A model generated the notes under the pieces. It saw nothing but the letters and a program-made list of their open reading frames with translations, was not told where the DNA came from and searched no databases. Positions 1 through 8,643 of a stretch of DNA of 64,000 bases are shown piece by piece. How positions within the stretch are numbered: position 1 is the stretch's first letter; the number at the start of each line of letters is the position of its first letter. The DNA comes from Subtercola boreus (GTDB taxonomy: Bacteria; Actinomycetota; Actinomycetes; Actinomycetales; Microbacteriaceae): contig NZ_NBXB01000042.1 in the NCBI RefSeq assembly GCF_003399635.1, forward strand, positions 62,001-126,000, written 5' to 3'. The translations under genes and the position numbers were made by a program.

Positions 1-857
1 ACTCCAAGCTCGACACGAGCCGGGTCTCGAAGCGGGGCAAGACCGGGATCGCACTCGGCGGTGGTGGCGCCGTCGTCGTGATCGGGCTCTTCCTGCTCTC
101 GCAGGTGCTCGGGGTCGACCTGACAGGCTTGGCCGGCGGGGCCACATCGCAGGGATCCTCCAGCGCAGAGGCCCTCGACTGCCAGACCGGCGCCGACGCC
201 AATGCCCGTGTGGACTGCCTGATGGTGGGCGCATCCAACTCGCTCGATGCGTACTGGAAGGCCGAGGCCCCCCAGCTCGGCGTCAGTTACCAGTCCCCCG
301 CAGAGTTCGTGCTGTTCGACGGGGGCGTCGGTACCGGATGCGGACAGGCGACGAGCGCGACAGGACCGTTCTACTGCCCCGCAGACCAGAGGGTCTATGT
401 CGACACGTCGTTCTTCGACGAGCTCCGAACCCGATTCGGGGCCACCGGCGGCACACTCAGCGAGATGTACGTGGTCGCGCACGAGTGGGGACACCACATC
501 CAGCAGCTCGAAGGCACCTTCGCGGGCACCGACCGAAGCGCCACGGGCGCGAGCTCCGACTCGGTACGCACCGAGTTGCAGGCCGACTGCTACGCGGGCG
601 CCTGGGCCGCCTCTGCGTCGCAGACCACGGACGAGAACGGCGTCGCGTTCATCCAACCGATCACCCAGGCGCAGATCGCGGATGCCCTCAATGCGGCCGC
701 CGCGATCGGCGACGACCGGATCCAGCAGCAGTCGACAGGCTCCGTGCACCCGGAGAGCTTCACCCACGGGTCGGGCGACCAGCGCGAACGCTGGTTCACG
801 AACGGGTACAGCGGCGGGGCCGGGAGCTGCGACACGTTCGCTGCGGGTGCGCTGTAG
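1..857 (+). CDS. Neutral zinc metallopeptidase, 5' end cut off
   Basis: The reading frame is open from base 3, so the true start lies outside the window. The protein matches the KPN_02809/YpfJ-type neutral zinc metallopeptidase family. It has a short basic N-terminus, one hydrophobic segment (about bases 45-110) and an extracytoplasmic domain. The zinc motif HEWGH (HExxH) is at bases 479-493. The downstream ELQADCYAGAW block is the usual place of the third ligand in this family. The stop TAG is at 855-857. It is probably a membrane-anchored peptidase of unknown substrate. A HAD phosphatase follows 61 bp downstream. Confidence 0.85.
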   Translation, partial: SKLDTSRVSKRGKTGIALGGGGAVVVIGLFLLSQVLGVDLTGLAGGATSQGSSSAEALDCQTGADANARVDCLMVGASNSLDAYWKAEAPQLGVSYQSPAEFVLFDGGVGTGCGQATSATGPFYCPADQRVYVDTSFFDELRTRFGATGGTLSEMYVVAHEWGHHIQQLEGTFAGTDRSATGASSDSVRTELQADCYAGAWAASASQTTDENGVAFIQPITQAQIADALNAAAAIGDDRIQQQSTGSVHPESFTHGSGDQRERWFTNGYSGGAGSCDTFAAGAL

Positions 858-918
858 GCGCACAGGCGGCTGAGGGGCGACCCGCAGTACCCTAGTGCTG
901 AGCACCAGGAGGAGCACC

Positions 919-1719
919 ATGTCCCGTCGTGATGAAATCGAATGCTGGCTGACCGACATGGACGGCGTGCTCGTCCATGAGAACCAGGCCCTCCCGGGTG
1001 CCGCCGAGCTGCTGCAGCAGTGGCGCGACGAGGGCAAGCCGTACCTCGTTCTGACGAACAACTCGATGTTCACCCCGCGCGACCTGAGCGCTCGCCTCCT
1101 CGCCTCGGGACTCACCGTGCCCGAAGAGTCGATCTGGACCTCGGCCCTCGCCACAGCCGCCTTCCTGAAGTCGCAGCAGCCGGGCGGTTCGGCGTTCGTC
1201 ATCGGCGAGGCCGGCATAACGACGGCGCTCCATGAGGCGGGCTTCATCCTCACCGACACGAACCCCGACTACGTGGTGGTCGGAGAGACCCGCAATTACT
1301 CCTTCGAGGCGATCACCCGTGCCATCCGGCTCATCCAGGCCGGGGCGCGCTTCATCGTGACGAATCCCGACGCGACCGGGCCGAGCGCCGAGGGCCCGCT
1401 TCCCGCAACAGGAGCCGTGGCGGCGCTGATCACGAAGGCGTGCGGCAAGGAGCCTTACGTGGTCGGCAAGCCAAACCCGATGATGTTCCGCTCTGCCCTG
1501 AACAAGATCGGCGCGCACTCGGAGAACACCGGCATGATCGGCGACCGCATGGACACCGACGTCGTCGCGGGCATCGAGGCGGGGCTGCACACCATCCTCG
1601 TGCTCACCGGCATCAGCGACCAGGCGGAGATCGCCCGGTACCCGTTCCGGCCCGACGAGATCCTGAAGGGCGTCTACGAGCTGCTCTCGCCGGAGCCCGT
1701 CGAATCCGACGAGGAGTAA
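919..1719 (+). CDS. HAD-IIA family sugar/nucleotide phosphatase (NagD-like)
   Basis: This is a 266-residue soluble HAD hydrolase of the IIA group. The nucleophile motif DMDGVL begins at residue 13 (D13, D15). VLTNNS is motif II and GDRMDTDVVAGIEAG is motif III. I chose the ATG at 919 because AGGAGG ends 6 bases before it; an upstream in-frame start at 895 lacks such a site. Family members dephosphorylate small phosphosugars or nucleotides, but the substrate here cannot be told. It runs convergent with the LRR gene 52 bp downstream. Confidence 0.88.
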   Translation: MSRRDEIECWLTDMDGVLVHENQALPGAAELLQQWRDEGKPYLVLTNNSMFTPRDLSARLLASGLTVPEESIWTSALATAAFLKSQQPGGSAFVIGEAGITTALHEAGFILTDTNPDYVVVGETRNYSFEAITRAIRLIQAGARFIVTNPDATGPSAEGPLPATGAVAALITKACGKEPYVVGKPNPMMFRSALNKIGAHSENTGMIGDRMDTDVVAGIEAGLHTILVLTGISDQAEIARYPFRPDEILKGVYELLSPEPVESDEE

Positions 1720-1771
1720 CCGGCACCGTTCCCTTCGGCGACCGCCCCCGTGACTTCGGCCCGCGCTCCCG

Positions 1772-3562
1772 TCACTTCGGGACGCCCGCTCTCGCGCTGG
1801 TTCTCGAAACCGTGGCGAAACCCGGCCTGCTCCCTGTCACCGTGACGGTGATGGCCTTGCCGAGGTCTGCTGTGGGCACCGTGTGGGTCGCACCCACGGC
1901 ACCCGTGATGGCCACTCCGTCGCGATTCCACTGGTACGAATAGGAGACGGGGGCGGGAGTCCACGTTCCGGGCACCGCCGTCAGTACCTTCCCGAGGGCG
2001 ACGGAGCCGGAGATCGTCGGCGTGCCCGGCGCGATCACCCCTCCCGTCACGAGTGCGGTCGCAGCGCTCGTCTTCACCACGGTGGCGTAGCCGGCCTTCG
2101 TTCCGGTCACTCTCACGGTGATAGTCGACCCCGCATCGGCGTTCTTCACCGTGTAGGTCGACGCCGTGGCACCGGCGATTGTCACCCCGCCGCCCAGCCA
2201 CTGGTAGGCCAGGTTCACCGTGGCCGGTGCCCAGGCTCCCGAGTTCGCAGTGAGCGTCAGTGCAACCTTCGCCGTGCCGGAGATGGTCGGCACGGGCGTC
2301 GCTGTCAGCGTGAGGCCCGCGACAGCCGCGGTCTGGGCGCTCTCCTTCGTCGCCGTGGCGTACGACGCTTTCGTGCCGGTGACCGCCACACTCATCTTCG
2401 TGCCGACATCCGCGCTGCCGAGTGTGTAGGTGGGGTTCGTCGCTCCGCCAACGGGAACTCCCTCACGCTTCCACTGGTACGAGAGCGCCACGGGCGCCGG
2501 CCCCCACGTGCCGGGTGCGGCCGTGAGCACCTGCAGGTTGGCGGCCGTTCCCGAGACGGTCGGAGTCGGCGCCGTCAGGGCGCCCCTCGTGATGACCTGG
2601 GTGAAGCGGCCACTGAACGAGATCACGTTGCCGGCCGGCCGCGTCACCGTCTCGGCCCAGACCAGCTGGCCGACTCCGTTCGAACGCCACACGAAGCCTC
2701 CGGGCGCCATGACCCCACACGCCTGCGAATCGCTCGCGAGCAGGACTCCGAGGGGATCGAGCGTCACGCTTCGCACCGACGGCGTGGTGGAGGCAACATC
2801 GACTGCGATCGTCGGGAGCGGCACCGACTGGTTCCGCAGCTCGACCTCCGCCTTCAGCGAGCCCAACGGCACAGCGGAGGTCACCCGGTTGTAGCCCAGA
2901 TCGAGCCGGGTCAGCTGGGTCAGCCGCGAGGCGAACTGCACGTCGGTCAGGAGATTGAATGACAGGTTGACCTCCCGCAGTACTGCACCCCCCGCGAACG
3001 CAGCCGCAGCCGCGATCGCATTGTGTGACAGGTCCACGGCGTCGAGGTCGTTGAGTGTCGACAGGCTGCCAACCGACGTGATCGAGTTGAACGATGCACT
3101 GACTGTCTGCAGACTCTGGAGACCATTGAGGACGGCGATGCTCTGCAGCCTGTTGTATCGCACATCGAGGTTCTCGAGCTCGGAGAGCCCCGCCAGGGGC
3201 GAGAGGTCGGCCAGGTCGTTCTCAGACAGGTCGAGCTTCTTCAGCGAGGTGAGGGCCGCGAGCGACGGGAGCGAGGCGATCGTGTTCCGGCCCAGTCGAA
3301 GCGCCGTCAGTGACGTCGCCCGGCCGAGCGGCGTGACGTCGACGATCTCCTTGCCCTCGCACTCGAGAGTCGTCAGACTCTGCAGCTCTGCAAGCGTCAC
3401 CTCCGGCGCGGAACTGCCGAGCGTCTGCTGCACGCACAGCTTCAGTCTCGCGTCGGCGAACGGCACCACCGGACTGGCTGCGTGAGCCGTCTGGGAAGAG
3501 CCGAAGACGCCGAGCAGGACGACCGCGACGGCCGCGAAGCGGACGGTGAACCGAGAAAACAT
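1772..3562 (-). CDS. Secreted leucine-rich repeat protein with three Ig-like repeats
   Basis: The protein has 596 residues and a Sec signal peptide (basic FSRFTVRF, a hydrophobic stretch, then an AHAAS cleavage-like site). About seven leucine-rich repeats follow (roughly residues 45-240, LTSLKKLDLSENDL-type units). After a spacer come three repeats of 85-90 residues, each with a PTISG opening and a YQW core, a bacterial Ig-like pattern also seen in adhesins. There is no sorting motif or terminal membrane segment, so it is probably secreted. I prefer ATG 3562, preceded by GGGGG, over upstream in-frame starts at 3592 and 3634. The overall plan is internalin-like; the ligand is unknown. Confidence 0.8.
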   Translation of the reverse strand: MFSRFTVRFAAVAVVLLGVFGSSQTAHAASPVVPFADARLKLCVQQTLGSSAPEVTLAELQSLTTLECEGKEIVDVTPLGRATSLTALRLGRNTIASLPSLAALTSLKKLDLSENDLADLSPLAGLSELENLDVRYNRLQSIAVLNGLQSLQTVSASFNSITSVGSLSTLNDLDAVDLSHNAIAAAAAFAGGAVLREVNLSFNLLTDVQFASRLTQLTRLDLGYNRVTSAVPLGSLKAEVELRNQSVPLPTIAVDVASTTPSVRSVTLDPLGVLLASDSQACGVMAPGGFVWRSNGVGQLVWAETVTRPAGNVISFSGRFTQVITRGALTAPTPTVSGTAANLQVLTAAPGTWGPAPVALSYQWKREGVPVGGATNPTYTLGSADVGTKMSVAVTGTKASYATATKESAQTAAVAGLTLTATPVPTISGTAKVALTLTANSGAWAPATVNLAYQWLGGGVTIAGATASTYTVKNADAGSTITVRVTGTKAGYATVVKTSAATALVTGGVIAPGTPTISGSVALGKVLTAVPGTWTPAPVSYSYQWNRDGVAITGAVGATHTVPTADLGKAITVTVTGSRPGFATVSRTSARAGVPK

Positions 3563-3653
3563 GAGACCCCCGTTGAAAATGTGATGAAACATCCTCAGCT
3601 TAAAGCCCCTGCTCTCCACCCGCAAGAGCATCATGAGAACGTGTCACATATTC

Positions 3654-5633
3654 TCAGACGCCGGACGTGCCGCCGCCTCCACCACCACCGCCCGAGAACC
3701 CGCCACCGCCGGATCCACCCGACGAACTGCTCGATGTGCTTGCAGCCAAGGACGAACTCACCGAGCTCGAGAGCGAACCGATGCTGGAGGCGAAGAGCAC
3801 CGCGTTGAAGGTTCCGACATTGCCGCCGTACCAGTCGGGCTGGGTGCCGAGTCTCTCGTAGTAGGTGCCGAGCACCTCGGACCACTCCTTCTCGAGGTCG
3901 AGCAGCACGGCGTAGGGCAACAGCTTCTCGTAGATGCGCACGACCTGGCCCCCGTCGGGCGCATTCACCTGCGTCTTCTGGGCGCCCTCCGGGCTCTGGA
4001 GCATCTCGAACCGGTCCTTCTCCGCTAACCGGATATACAGCTTCAGCCCCTCGATGTAGTCCCGGAGCTCCGCTCCCTTCGCCGTGAGCGGATTGCGGAA
4101 GCCGGCGAAGAAGACGACCACGACCGACACCACAGCGATCGCGAACAGCAGGTACGGCCATCCTGCGCCGTAGTCCGCGCCGACGGCCGCTCCGCCCGTG
4201 ATGAATGCGGCGACCGCGGCGATGATGACACCGGCCAGGCAGAGCCAGCTCACCACGGTCACGCCGGTTCGCACGTACCCGTCGATCACGGTGCCCTTGC
4301 GGGCCGACGTCATCAGCCCGCTGATCCCCCGCGCCAGTGCCGTGTCGCGCTTCTCGAGCTGCTTCCACGCGCCGGAGACGAGTGGATCCCCGAACAGCTC
4401 CTTCGCGAGCGCGAGTTCGGTGGGATCGAGGCCCGCGGGGGTGATGAAGCGCAGCCAGTAGCCGGGCGACCCGCGGCCCTCCGAGGGCTGCTCGACGATC
4501 TGGATGTTCCGGCGAACCGCGAGATCCACGAAGGCGGCCGCGGGGCCCCTCTGCGGATGCTTTGCGATGACCGACGCGAGCAGGAGGTTCACACCCCGGG
4601 GCGGCGTGTACTCGGCGATGATCGTGGGCCTGCCCGGGGCATCCCGCAGCCGGCTGACTCGGTTGACGATCGCCAGCACCGCGAGCAGCCCGGCAACGAT
4701 CGTGAGGATCAGTGACGCGATCGCTGCGCCGGAGGCGAAGAACGAGTTGTCGCGGGCGGTGAAGGTGCCGGGGGTGAACCCGAGCACGACCGAGACGTTC
4801 TCGAGGGCGGCCAACCGCTGCGGTTGGGTGGTGAAGACCGTGCCGCCGCCCGACTCGGGTGTCGACGTGAGATCGCACCGGTTCGTCGATCCGTCCGGCC
4901 CGTAGTAGCAGGCCGTCGACCCGTTCAGGCTCGAGGTGAGGTCGGCGGGCACGTGCACCGAGGCGGTCGCGCTGGCCGTGGGCTGCTTCGCGGCGGTGCC
5001 GATGGTGTCCCAGTAGAACTCGTCGTCGTCCGTGTCGGCGAAGTAGTCGGTGACATACTTCCGGGTGAAGGTGAGTACGTAGGTCTGCTGCCCGCGAACG
5101 TAGTCGTCGCCGGCGAGGGTCACGAGCAGAAGCCCGTTTTCGGAGTCTGTCGAGTATGGCCGTGACTGGCCGGAGCCATCAGTGACCGAGACGAGGGTGA
5201 GGTCGGTCGGATGCCCGCGGTACTTCTCGGGGATCGCCCTGATGAACCCGCGGTTGCGATCGACATCGGGGAACTGGGCATCGAACGTCTCGACAGTCGT
5301 GAGGGTGGAGTGCCCATCCGCGTCACGGGCGAGCGTGTAGTCGCCGTTGAAGCTGTTGAACGTGAAGTCGTCGAGGTCTCCGGCTGCCGCGCGGACGTCG
5401 CCCCGCGAGTCGGAGGCGAGCGTCGATGCGGTGGCCGACGCCGCAGTGGCCGCGGTACCCGTTGCACCCGTCGCCGCCGTCGATGCGGCAGCCGCTGCCG
5501 CTCCGCCGGTCGTTCCCGCGAGCGCGGGTGCGACGACCAGGCCCACGAGAAGGAGCCCCCCGAGCATCCACTGCCCGAAGGTGCGCCGGAACGCCTGTCG
5601 CCTGTTCACGCCGAAGCCTCGCATTCTGAGCAT
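3654..5633 (-). CDS. DUF2207 membrane protein with glycine-rich tail
   Basis: The protein has 659 residues. A signal peptide or first membrane segment (GGLLLVGLVVAPALA) precedes the DUF2207 extracytoplasmic domain (about residues 60-290). A membrane helix lies near 300, a cytosolic stretch follows, and two more helices lie in the middle. The tail is serine- and glycine-rich and ends in runs of glycine. Start is ATG 5633 or the in-frame ATG 5624; longer reading upstream runs antisense through the next gene and is not real. DUF2207 proteins are widespread in actinobacteria with unknown function. The septum-formation-like gene begins upstream on the same strand with a 29-bp gap, so the two may be co-transcribed. 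Confidence 0.8.
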   Translation of the reverse strand: MLRMRGFGVNRRQAFRRTFGQWMLGGLLLVGLVVAPALAGTTGGAAAAAASTAATGATGTAATAASATASTLASDSRGDVRAAAGDLDDFTFNSFNGDYTLARDADGHSTLTTVETFDAQFPDVDRNRGFIRAIPEKYRGHPTDLTLVSVTDGSGQSRPYSTDSENGLLLVTLAGDDYVRGQQTYVLTFTRKYVTDYFADTDDDEFYWDTIGTAAKQPTASATASVHVPADLTSSLNGSTACYYGPDGSTNRCDLTSTPESGGGTVFTTQPQRLAALENVSVVLGFTPGTFTARDNSFFASGAAIASLILTIVAGLLAVLAIVNRVSRLRDAPGRPTIIAEYTPPRGVNLLLASVIAKHPQRGPAAAFVDLAVRRNIQIVEQPSEGRGSPGYWLRFITPAGLDPTELALAKELFGDPLVSGAWKQLEKRDTALARGISGLMTSARKGTVIDGYVRTGVTVVSWLCLAGVIIAAVAAFITGGAAVGADYGAGWPYLLFAIAVVSVVVVFFAGFRNPLTAKGAELRDYIEGLKLYIRLAEKDRFEMLQSPEGAQKTQVNAPDGGQVVRIYEKLLPYAVLLDLEKEWSEVLGTYYERLGTQPDWYGGNVGTFNAVLFASSIGSLSSSVSSSLAASTSSSSSGGSGGGGFSGGGGGGGGTSGV

Positions 5634-5662
5634 CTGTCGCGTTCGACGCCCGCCCTCCGAAC

Positions 5663-6301
5663 CTACCCGGTGACGGCGGGCGGGGCAAAGCTGCCCACGA
5701 GCAGCAGCGAGCTCGACCGGCTGACGAAACAGGAGTAGTTGCGCTGGCCGGCCTGCCACTGCGCCGCCGTCACGGGGTAGCTCGCCTGCCAGACGACATC
5801 CGGATACGCACCGAGCAGTGCAGCGGTGAAGGTGCCGTTCTGCTGGCAGAGCAGGTTGAGGTCCTGGGCGATGGCGCTCTGGCCGGGATACGCCTGCGCA
5901 GGGTCGGCGCCCAGCGTCCCCAGACTCACGACCTGGGCGCCGTGGGGCGTCGCGCAGTCGACGACAGTGAACCGCTGCTGCCACGCAGAGATGTACGACG
6001 TGATGCACTCGCCGCCTCGCAGCTGGAACCATTCGAAGGTCCCGGCGAGCTGCGGCCCCGAGGTCGATGTGGGCAGAGGAGTCGGCGTGGGGGTCGGCGT
6101 CTGAGTCGGTGCCGCGCTCCCCGCCGGAGGCGTCAGCGCTGCGGGCGGGTTCAGGATGCCCGGCAGCTGTGTTCCGGCAAGGAACAGCGCCGCCAGCAGG
6201 ACCACCACCAGCGCTCCGAGCACCGCCGGCCGCCACCGCGTTCGCCGCGGGCGGGATTCCGGGGCGTGCCGGTGCCGCGCGGCATCCGGAGCACCACTCA
6301 T
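5663..6301 (-). CDS. Septum formation family-like membrane protein
   Basis: The protein has 212 residues: a short basic cytosolic N-terminus, one membrane helix (about residues 25-45), a Pro/Thr linker with a PTPTPTP run, and an outer domain. Cysteines occur in the pattern GECITSY, VVDCATPHGAQVV, LLCQQ and YSCFV, as in the actinobacterial septum formation family (Septum_form), where they form disulfides. It sits directly upstream of the DUF2207 gene on the same strand. The role is inferred from the family only. Confidence 0.65.
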   Translation of the reverse strand: MSGAPDAARHRHAPESRPRRTRWRPAVLGALVVVLLAALFLAGTQLPGILNPPAALTPPAGSAAPTQTPTPTPTPLPTSTSGPQLAGTFEWFQLRGGECITSYISAWQQRFTVVDCATPHGAQVVSLGTLGADPAQAYPGQSAIAQDLNLLCQQNGTFTAALLGAYPDVVWQASYPVTAAQWQAGQRNYSCFVSRSSSLLLVGSFAPPAVTG

Positions 6302-6353
6302 GCCGGCCGCCTCATGACGTTCCGTTCAGTCCAGCCCGAGACGCCCGGCCGGA

Positions 6354-6902
6354 TCAGCTCAGACCGAGGTCGTCGAGGCCGATAGCGTAGAAGTAGGGGT
6401 ACCCCGCCGACTCGATGCGCGCCCGCGCCTCGGTGTTGCGGTCGACGACCACGGCGACGCCGACGACGATCGCGCCCACCTTCTCCAGCGCCTCGATGGC
6501 TTTCAGCGGCGAACCGCCCGTGGTGGACGTGTCTTCGAGCACCACGACGCGCTTGCCCTCGAGATCGGGGCCCTCGACCTGCTTGCCGCGGCCGTGGTCC
6601 TTCGGCTCCTTGCGCACGACGAACGCGTCGTAGGTCAGCCCGCGGGCCGCACCCTGGTGCAGGATGGCTGCGGCAACCGGATCGGCGCCCATCGTGAGGC
6701 CGCCGACGGCGAACACGTCGGGGATCTCCGCGATCACATCGAGCATGACCTGGCCGATCAGCGGGGCGACGCGGTGGTCGAGGCTGACCTTTCGGAGGTC
6801 GACGTAGTAGGTCGCCTTCTTTCCACTGGTGAGCGTGAAGTCGCCGTGGAACACGGCTTCGTCGGAGATGAACTTGATGAGCTGGTCGCGGGCGTCGGTC
6901 AC
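6354..6902 (-). CDS. pyrE: Orotate phosphoribosyltransferase
   Basis: The protein has 182 residues and catalyses orotate plus PRPP to orotidine 5'-phosphate, the fifth step of pyrimidine synthesis. The PRPP-binding motif reads VVVLEDTSTTGGS. Near the N-terminus are the family's FTLTSGKKATYYVD stretch and the catalytic-loop region KEPKDHGRGK. The length is typical for short actinobacterial PyrE. The start is GTG at 6902 with GGCGGG just before it. The gene stands alone, followed 52 bp later by the septum-formation-like gene. Confidence 0.93.
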   Translation of the reverse strand: MTDARDQLIKFISDEAVFHGDFTLTSGKKATYYVDLRKVSLDHRVAPLIGQVMLDVIAEIPDVFAVGGLTMGADPVAAAILHQGAARGLTYDAFVVRKEPKDHGRGKQVEGPDLEGKRVVVLEDTSTTGGSPLKAIEALEKVGAIVVGVAVVVDRNTEARARIESAGYPYFYAIGLDDLGLS

Positions 6903-7270
6903 CCCGCCAGTCTAGGTTCGCCGCCGCCCCTGCGGCGAACAGCGGCAGAGGCACGGGCGCCGCCGTTCTGGCGCCGACCGACGCCTGCCGTGGCGAGCGC
7001 GGTCGCCACGGCACTCCGACCCCGCGGGGTTCGCCGCGGGGGCGTCGCCCACCCACGCCACCCCGCGGGGGCGTCGCCCACCCACGCCACCCCGCGTCCG
7101 CATCACCCACCCACCCACCCACCGAGGCCACCCCGCGTCCGCGTCACCCGAGGGTCCCAAATCGTCCCAATCACGGCCCTATGGAGCAGTTTCGGCCCCT
7201 TCGACGGCACGCCCCCGCCCGCGCGCAGCCGCGGAAGTCGAAACAGGCACAGCTCGAATAGGCTGGGGGG
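6903..7270. other. Intergenic region between pyrE and xth
   Basis: These 368 bp separate two divergent genes and hold no convincing gene. The middle is filled by the GC-rich tandem repeat listed separately. The last 100 bp (from about 7170) should carry the promoter of the exonuclease gene, but I see no clear -35/-10 pair. Confidence 0.6.
7034..7150. repeat. GC-rich tandem repeat, unit about 29 bp
   Basis: A unit containing CGTCGCCCACCCACGCCACC is repeated with a period near 29 bp. Two copies are near perfect, followed by two degenerate copies in which GGGGGCGTCG changes to GTCCGCRTC. It includes a CCCA run (CACCCACCCACCCACC). It lies between pyrE and xth and codes for nothing recognisable. 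Confidence 0.75.
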
Positions 7271-8110
7271 ATGCGTGTTGCCACCTGGAATGTGAACTCG
7301 ATCAGGGCCCGCGTCGGCCGCGTCACCGATTGGCTGGTGCGCGAGGAGATCGACGTGCTCGCCATGCAGGAGATCAAGTGCCGAGAGTCGCAGTTCCCGT
7401 TCGAACCGTTCACGGCTGCCGGGTACGACGTCGAGCTGCACGGCCTCAACCAGTGGAACGGCGTCGCCTTCGCCAGCCGCCTCCCGATGGAAGACCTCAC
7501 CGTGGGCTTCGAGGGTGTGCCCGGCTTCGGCAAGCCCGACGAGAACGGCGCGCTTCCCACGGAGGCACGCGCGCTGGGTGTCACGGTCGACGGCGTGCGG
7601 CTCTCGAGCCTCTACGTTCCGAACGGCAGGGAGCTCGACAATCCGCATTACGACTACAAGCTCGCCTGGCTGAAGCAGCTGGCGGCTGACACACGTGCCT
7701 GGATGGCCGAACATCCGACGACTCCGCTCGCCCTGATGGGCGACTGGAACATCGCACCCCTCGACACCGACGTGTGGGACCTCGCAGCCTTCGAAGGCTC
7801 GACCCACGTCTCGGTGCCCGAGCGAGCCGCCTTCGCCGAGTTCGAGCAGCTGGGCCTCAGCGATGTCGTGCGCCCGCTCGTGCCGACCGGGTACACCTAC
7901 TGGGACTACAAGCAGCTGCGCTTCCCCCGGAACGAAGGCATGCGCATCGACTTCATCATGGGTTCGCCCGCGTTCCAGTCGCTGGTTCAGGATGCCCGGA
8001 TCGACCGCAACGAACGAAAGGGTGACGCACCGAGCGACCATGTTCCCGTGGTGGTCGACCTCGTCCTCGAGCCGGAGGACGACGACGACCGCCCGATGAT
8101 CTTCGGGTGA
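7271..8110 (+). CDS. xth: Exodeoxyribonuclease III / AP endonuclease
   Basis: The protein has 279 residues and belongs to the endonuclease-exonuclease-phosphatase fold. It opens with RVATWNVNSIRAR and has MQEIKCRESQFP (the catalytic glutamate), GDWNIAPLDTDVWD, and the terminal SDHVPVVVDL histidine motif. These are the family's metal and catalytic residues. It should act in base-excision repair on abasic DNA and trim 3' ends. The ATG at 7271 follows a GGGGGG run. No operon partner is evident; a decayed transporter lies downstream on the other strand. Confidence 0.93.
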   Translation: MRVATWNVNSIRARVGRVTDWLVREEIDVLAMQEIKCRESQFPFEPFTAAGYDVELHGLNQWNGVAFASRLPMEDLTVGFEGVPGFGKPDENGALPTEARALGVTVDGVRLSSLYVPNGRELDNPHYDYKLAWLKQLAADTRAWMAEHPTTPLALMGDWNIAPLDTDVWDLAAFEGSTHVSVPERAAFAEFEQLGLSDVVRPLVPTGYTYWDYKQLRFPRNEGMRIDFIMGSPAFQSLVQDARIDRNERKGDAPSDHVPVVVDLVLEPEDDDDRPMIFG

Positions 8111-8144
8111 GACCGCGGCCGCGCGCGGGGTGATGGGGGGGCGG

Positions 8145-8612
8145 TCAGTGACTGAAGAGCACCTTCAGGGCGACGATCACGAGGCTCACCGCCCGACCTC
8201 CTCAGCCAGCGGGGCAGGCGCGGGGCACGGGGCGGTGTCGGCGTCACCCTCTCACGCTACCAAGCGCGCCGCGGCACCCACCGCAGCGCGTCAGCCCGCC
8301 GCCGTACGACGAACCGGCCGCGCCGATGACCGTCTCGGCGAGCGGACGCCGGAACAGGACCCTCGATACCACCAGGTAGAGGCCGGCCGACACCGCGACG
8401 GAGACGACCGTGACGACAAGGAACGACGAGAAGATCACGCTCAGGTCTGCCCGGGCGATGACGGTGAAGAGAAGGCACGGGCTCGCCACGAAGAACACGA
8501 ACCGGTTCAGCGACGTGGGCGCATTCGCCGGAAGGATGCCCGACCGCTGCACCGCGTAGCCGACGGGGATGACGAATCCGATGATCGCGAATCCGACCAG
8601 TACTCCCCCCAC
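8145..8612 (-). pseudogene. Decayed AEC-family (auxin efflux carrier type) transporter
   Basis: The GTG-initiated 122-codon frame (8244-8612) matches the N-terminus of AEC-family transporters: two or three membrane helices, an ASPCLLF motif, and then GAAGSSY, where the family continues into a conserved Asn/Gly helix. Here the sequence breaks off into a GC-rich stretch and stops. AEC proteins are about 300 residues. In the same frame beyond the stop, bases 8145-8190 read a hydrophobic VSLVIVALKVLFSH plus stop, which may be the residue of the C-terminus. I read this as an internal deletion; a functional short protein is unlikely. Confidence 0.6.
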
Positions 8613-8643
8613 CCGTCAGCCCTTCCCGCCCGGCCGAGGTCGC

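Noticed and set aside
1730-1790. Paired CCCGTSACTTCGG motifs after the HAD gene as a terminator
   Set aside because: The two copies are direct, not inverted, and partly lie in the LRR gene's end.
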